From positions 61,896,600 through 61,960,599 of the forward strand of contig NC_083602.1 of NCBI RefSeq assembly GCF_029168945.1: a stretch of 64,000 nt of DNA. Reading direction: 5' to 3'. The translations under genes were made by a program, and so were the position numbers. This DNA is from Cannabis sativa (taxonomy: Eukaryota; Streptophyta; Magnoliopsida; Rosales; Cannabaceae). The number at the start of each line of letters is the position of its first letter. Position 1 is the stretch's first letter. Shown here piece after piece: positions 58,568-64,000 of this stretch. The notes below the pieces were generated by a model that saw nothing but the letters and a program-made list of their open reading frames with translations, did no database searches and had not been told where the DNA came from.

Positions 58568-60890
58568 CTAGGTAGAAGTTACGTGCCGAGGCACGTAAAT
58601 GTTAGTTTTATTTAAGGGTTGGTTTTTATGGTTTTTTTGTTTTATTTTGATTTCTGTAATTAAAGGAATGATTTGTTTTTATAAAAGTTAAATTTGTGTA
58701 GTGTATTTGATTAGTAAAATATAGTTGTTTCTGCAAATTTATGATAAGTAAATTGTTATTAATAATAAAAGTACGTTAATCGTAATATTTAAATAATAAT
58801 ATTATAATTATCTGTAATGTGAAAAAAATAATTTATGATAAGTCATAACAATATATGACTTTAATATTTATTATAATTTAAAGGAATAATATATGTGTTT
58901 TGCAAAATTTAAAGGAAACATTATGTAGCAAATTTTTTTTTTTTTTTTTTTAAAAAAGTGGCATCTTAAAATAGGGTAAAAAATTATTAAATAAAGTCTT
59001 AAAATAGAATACTGTATGAAAAATTAAACAAAGCCAATCTTCCATCGACTTGGCTATTTAAATGGTTATTTTTTTTTTTTTAAACAAGTGTCCGATCCTA
59101 TATACATAATCCCAGCTCACCCCAATACAGACCACAAATCCATTACATTAAAAAAAAAAAAATAAATAAAAAAAAAAAACAATACCAAATAGCAATAAAG
59201 TAATTAAAAATGTTGTTTAGTTAGCATGGTTGCATATCAAACGAAAAATTAATTATCTGTAGATAATTTCAGAAATATGAGAAAGAGTTTGCAAGTACAT
59301 ACAAACCTGCATAAAAGATTAGATCTTTTGATATATCAGATTAAATTCAACAAAATAATGGATACGAAATTATTTAATAAATAAATTATTTTTTTAACAA
59401 AAACAACTTAAAAAAACAGTTTGAATATAAATTAGTTTTTAAAAAATAATAAATCTAATTGACTCTTATCATTTGAAAAAAAAACAGCCTTGAGCATAGC
59501 ACTATTGCCATAACGCAAGGAACCTAAAGGACAAATAAAAATAGATATCATCATATATACAATCTCGCACACGCATATCTCCCAAACTGTAAGGAACTAT
59601 GATGTTCACAGATTGGAACTATAATTATGAGGAAAAAATTTGATAGGTGATGGGTGATAATTTTCTCCGTCAACAAATTTTATTCTATATTTTAAGTATT
59701 TATCTCTCTACTTTATATGTATTAAAGATTATATATGAGTAGATGTGTATAAATAGCTCTTATTTTAATAATTAAAATTAGATAAAAATTATAAATATTG
59801 TCCACTAAAAATATTTTTATAAATAAAGGTATAAGAATACGTAACATCAACCCAGTAATAAAAAAAAAGAAAGAAAAATAGCTCCATCGTTTCATTTTAG
59901 AATATCAAAAACAATAAATACTTACTGGTACGAGGCTTGCTACCGCTAGTCCACTAACCCCTCTGCTCTTGTACCATCCAGTGGAGATGGAGGCCACACC
60001 CACGCTATAACCTATAGAAACACATTTTATCAACTCCTCCCATTTTTCAGTCTCAGCCTAGCTCCACCTAAACTCGTAAGTCTTCTATTATATTAATAAT
60101 CCTTTTTGTCTTCCACTTCTTTCTCCCGAATAAATCATCTTCTTTTTCTTCGCCTACCTATTTCCGATGTTCATATATTCATATATTTATTTTTCTAGGG
60201 CAAGACTTTTGATCAATACCCAAAACTTATCCGAAAAAGAAAAACCTAAATTTTCAATCGATATCGGAGAAAAGAAAAAGAAAATCAAGGTTCAACCTTT
60301 TCGGTTTCTTGTGATAGAGTCTTCAAGCCTAACCAAGTAATTCTAAATAATATCAGCAAAGTCGAAAATTGAGGCTGGCCGGAGAAAATCCAAACCTGAA
60401 TTTCTATGATCGTGTCAAAATATATAGTGTTCAAAACCCTAAACGTATACAAAAGAAAGAAAATTGGAAGAATAAAGTTAAGATGTTGAAAACATCGGAA
60501 TAAAATTTGAATATATGAATATTGGTGGAGTTGGTTTCGATAAAGAGAGTTTGGGGTGGATTGTGGTTAGAGTTTTTTTAGGAAAGATTTTAGGGGTCAT
60601 CGTTTATTTATTTATTTATTTTTTGAAGGAATGGGTCATCGTTTATTTTAATTTTATTAAATATTTTTATTTAATTGGTTATTTTGTTGATAGATTAACG
60701 TGAGTTAACTTTAACAGAATCAATTTGTTATTTTGTCTATACATTAACGTGAGTTAACTTTAACGGAATAAAAAATTAATTATGGATATTCTGTTAAAGA
60801 ATGGTATATTCTGTTAAAATAAACAGATAACCCAAAAAGAATCGTTAAACCAAGAATTGCCGTTAGATAGACACTTTTAATATATAAAGA
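58568..60890 (-). mobile_element. Helitron H2, 2.3 kb, non-autonomous
   Basis: Minus strand: begins TCTTTATATATTAAAAGTG at 60890 and ends with hairpin ACGTGCC-GA-GGCACGT (58596-58581), a 9-base spacer and CTAG (58571-58568), followed by T. The host base before the 5' end is A, as the A/T insertion rule requires. No Rep/helicase coding is seen. It lies upstream of MIR172, its 3' end about 440 bp from the TATA box. Its interior (about 59900-60480) is less AT-rich than the ends and could be captured sequence, but I recognise no gene in it. Confidence 0.8.
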
Positions 60891-60894
60891 TATA

Positions 60895-62185
60895 CTAGAT
60901 GAGAGTTACGTTGCGAGCCACGTAAATTTTAGTTTTATATAAGTTCTAGTGGTTTTTGTTTAAGAATTCAGTAACTAAGCAACGACAACAACAATGGTAG
61001 ATAGATCTATTTAAGTTTTTCATATTTGTAAAGATTATAAATCTAAACTTTTAATTTTCTTGATTTGAGATTTTGAATTGTTCTGATTTACTTGTTTATG
61101 AATTTATTAAAATACTTGAATATTTATTTGTTGATTTTGAATTGTTTTGATTTATTCATACTTGAATATTTATATTGATGATTGTTAATGAAATTAGTCT
61201 GTAGCTTTATGTTTGTAGAAAAAAAAGAAAATGTATTTTTTAATATAGAGTTTAAATTTTATATTGATGATTGTTAATGAAATTAGTCTGTAGCTTTATG
61301 TTTCTAGGAAAAAAAAGTATTATTTTATATAGAGTTTAAATATAAATTTATATAAACATATTTACTTTTAAAAAGAGTAATTCATCAAAAAAAATCGAAA
61401 TTAATTAAATCCACCTAACAATAAGAAGAAATATAGATTAACAAACACGTAAGCTTCAATAATTTAACAACATATGATATGAAATTAATAATACTTGTTC
61501 CGGCTATGACGAGGATCCTGGAAAAAAAGATTTTTGTAGATTCTCTTGATAAATAAAGTGGGAACAACAACATAAAAAATAAAGTAATAATAAAGAGAGA
61601 AAAAGATGGAAGGAGAAACCTTGATTTACACTACGATCCTTCAAATGCTCTCCATTCTTTCCCCCAAATAAATTTGTAGGTGTGGAGCCTATTAGTGAAG
61701 CAGGTTCGCGGTTACAAAGAACTATCCATTTAAGATTTTATGCCGAGAAAGCATGAGGTCAATATATTACCTTTATTATTGATGGGAAGTGACAAATTAT
61801 TGCCACTCACAATTTTACTGCTTTTGAAAGACCCTTGCACAGGACTTGTTAGAGTTGGAAATGCTCTCCTTTCATTTTCTTCTTTTCCCTTTTCTTCAAG
61901 TTCTGTTCTTACTACTTCACTGTCATTCGTTTTTGTTTTAATGTTTCCAGTTTTTTCAATGTTTAGTGATATTCTCCCAAGATAGGTTTGTTAGAAATAA
62001 TTTTTTTAATTTAAAAAGAGATTATTAAAGATTGTTTAATTTTTTGGATTTAATTATTGGGTTTATTTGTTCATGGGAGATAAACCTATTAACATCGTTA
62101 AATTTAACAGAATATTCTTTTATTTTTAAGTATATTCTGTTAAACCAAGAAATGCCGTTAGATAAGCACTTTTAATATATAAAGA
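60895..62185 (-). mobile_element. Helitron H1, 1.3 kb, non-autonomous
   Basis: Minus strand: begins TCTTTATATATTAAAAGTGC at 62185 and ends with an imperfect hairpin ACGTTGC-GA-GCCACGT family (60923-60908) and CTAG (60898-60895), then TATA and the start of H2. Both share the start TCTTTATATATTAAAAGTG plus TATCTAACGGCA, so they are one family placed head to tail. The open frame at 61740-61985 has no recognised domain. Confidence 0.8.
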
Positions 62186-63760
62186 TATAGAAGTATGAGG
62201 CGTTAACATGGGATTCTAAAATTACTTTAAAACTGTTTTTCTCTTCTCTTCTTAATTCTTTCAATTTTAATATTTATTAAAGCATAAATCTACTAATTGA
62301 TATTTTATTATTATTTTAATAATTTTTCTATAAAAAAAGCATAAATGTATAAATTGATATTTTGCTATTATTTCAATTTTCTATAAAAAAATATAAAATA
62401 TTTTAAAAAAAAGTTAGAAAATAAAAAATAAATTCCAAAAAAATATTAAAACTTAAATCAAATATAATTAATCGTAAATTTTATTTATATACATACATAA
62501 AATATCAATGAATATATATAATTCTATATCTATTTATATAGAGTAGAGTACGATTGGTCACCTTTTAGCATTTCTCAGAACTAAAATATCACATTTTTCG
62601 TACTTTTTTTCTTTGTTAATTAAGATATTTAAAAAATAATAATCAATTTTTAAAACCAAATTAATTAATAATAATAGAACAAACTAATGAATTTTTTCTA
62701 ATGTCTTAAAAATATTAAAAAATTATTTAAAATTTGAGATGAAATCTAAGATTAAGATATAGATTTTGGAAATACAATAGTGATAACTACAAGTGAACTA
62801 CGGTAATGACAAGGGATGTGATAGATGACAACGGGTGAGATACGGTGATGAAAATAAGTGAGATACAATGAGACAACAAGTGAGATAGTATAGTAAGAAT
62901 AATTTTGAATGATCGAAATATGAAAATAATATATTACGAAAAATACCGTAATTTTTTTCTACACCACCTTATTTACTTATTTTTATAAAAATAATTTCTT
63001 TTAACAAAGTAATTTAAAATACTAGATATAATAAATTTTAAACATCTTACTAAATAATAATTAATAAAATTGTGCATTTAGTTTTCAATAAATAAATTAT
63101 TAATAATAATATAAAATAAGATAATATATTTATAATTTTACTATATATTAGAATATTTCTTATATTACTAAAAAAAATTAAATTAACTGCGTGAAGAGTG
63201 ACTACATTATCTAGTTATATGTGTTCAAGGTAATTAATCAGACCAGATAGCTTCTAAAATTAGCCTCATTTATTTACATATATAGTTGATACTGAGAGTA
63301 TTTTCCTGCCACCTCATTTTTAAAAATAATAATAATATAGAGAGAAGCAGAGAATTTTATTCTGTTACATTTGCTAGTTTAGTATCTAGTACATTTTAAT
63401 TTTTAGTCACTCCAAATAATAATAGTGAAAATTATATTATATAAATGGGATTTTAAAATTTTGTTTGATAAATATGGTATTTTTAAGTTTGTATATTTTT
63501 ATGGTAATTTATTACTTTTTACTTTTATTATAGGATTTGATTGGAGTTTTTACAAAAATATTAAATTTTGGGTGAAGGTTTACATTTATACTGCACATGA
63601 CAAAAATTACATTTTTATAGCTCTCGCTTTTTTTTTTTCTTTTTTTATACTATAAACATAATAATAAAAAAACGAGGTCTCCATCTTCCACACCCACGAA
63701 CAGAACCATCACAGCAATACCAGAACAGCTGGAAAACAACTATTAATTTCGGCGAGATGA
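62186..63760. other. Intergenic, no gene recognised
   Basis: Very AT-rich. A short repeat GTGAGATAC/GTGAACTACGGT with GATGA words occurs about 62780-62895. The open frame at 63425-63655 has no family features. Confidence 0.45.
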
Positions 63761-64000
63761 CACTACAAGAAATGTCACTTTTGCCAGTACATTTTTGTGT
63801 TAGCAAAAGTTTGGTATTGCGCTGGTAGAATGAAATTTACTTCTGATGTGTTAGTAAAAGGGGTTGACAAATCAACATTGGTATTAGAACTTTTGCCAGC
63901 ACAAAATGAAAAGCGCTGGCAAAAATGATTTTTCCCAACGCGTAAATACGCTGGTAAAAGTTAGATTTTAGCCACTGCAAATGTGCGCTGATAAAACTTT
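63761..64000 (+). mobile_element. Terminus of a CACTA (En/Spm) DNA transposon
   Basis: Begins CACTACAAGAAATGTCACTT, the typical plant CACTA inverted-repeat end, followed by subterminal repeats of GCGCTGG(C/T)AAAA and TTTTGCCAG in both directions (63781-63795, 63825, 63892, 63912, 63949). These are the expected transposase binding repeats. The element continues beyond the window, so its size and coding content are unknown. Confidence 0.9.

Noticed and set aside
61740..61985. 81-residue hydrophobic open frame inside Helitron H1
   Set aside because: Low-complexity Ser/Phe/Leu composition and no known domain; not enough to call a captured gene.

Overview
This window is nuclear DNA of an AT-rich eudicot plant. 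It has spliced genes with GT-AG introns, a canonical plant microRNA, and dense nested LTR retrotransposons, LINEs, Helitrons and MITEs. The species cannot be proven from sequence alone. Only three ordinary host genes are visible: a laccase most like the LAC17 type (1-1455 and 12198-12445, split by a retrotransposon), a DVL/ROTUNDIFOLIA-like small peptide gene (14011-14340, minus strand), and a MIR172 locus (about 57560-57712, minus strand) that no protein-coding scan would find.

Layout. 1-12445: the laccase is broken in its last-but-one exon by about 10.7 kb of SIRE-type Copia retrotransposon. The inserted DNA reads LTR, internal region, LTR, second partial internal region, and then rejoins the laccase exon through a 23-bp direct repeat. 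12446-14900: laccase 3' flank and the DVL/RTFL gene. 14840-20300: an old minus-strand Copia remnant and unassigned DNA, interrupted by a solo LTR with a perfect 5-bp target duplication (17170-18994). 20315-22650: a 5'-truncated LINE. 23845-26379: another solo LTR with a perfect 5-bp duplication. 26700-33537: mostly non-genic DNA with three Mutator-type MITEs and a Helitron 3' end. 33538-40163: a decayed minus-strand Copia with a partial internal tandem duplication. Its LTR carries a Cassandra-like (5S rRNA-derived) solo LTR, which in turn carries a hAT MITE. 40165-54525: a decayed minus-strand Ty3/Gypsy element whose protease region is split by a nearly complete SIRE-type Copia (41135-51057) plus a foreign LTR fragment. 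54526-57500: sparse DNA. 57560-58131: MIR172 and its TATA box. 58568-62185: two Helitrons in tandem. 63761 to the end: the terminus of a CACTA transposon that runs out of the window.

How parts relate. The Copia copy in the laccase and the minus-strand copy at 41-51 kb are one family. The laccase copy has lost reverse transcriptase through an in-frame 924-bp deletion and has also lost most of a third ORF. The 41-51 kb copy keeps a full pol and a roughly 490-residue ORF3 between pol and the 3' LTR. In both copies ORF3 is preceded by a candidate splice donor and acceptor, resembling a retroviral subgenomic message. Many frame breaks in these elements coincide with CAG/CTG trinucleotides, which suggests base-calling error at CHG-methylated cytosines rather than true mutation.
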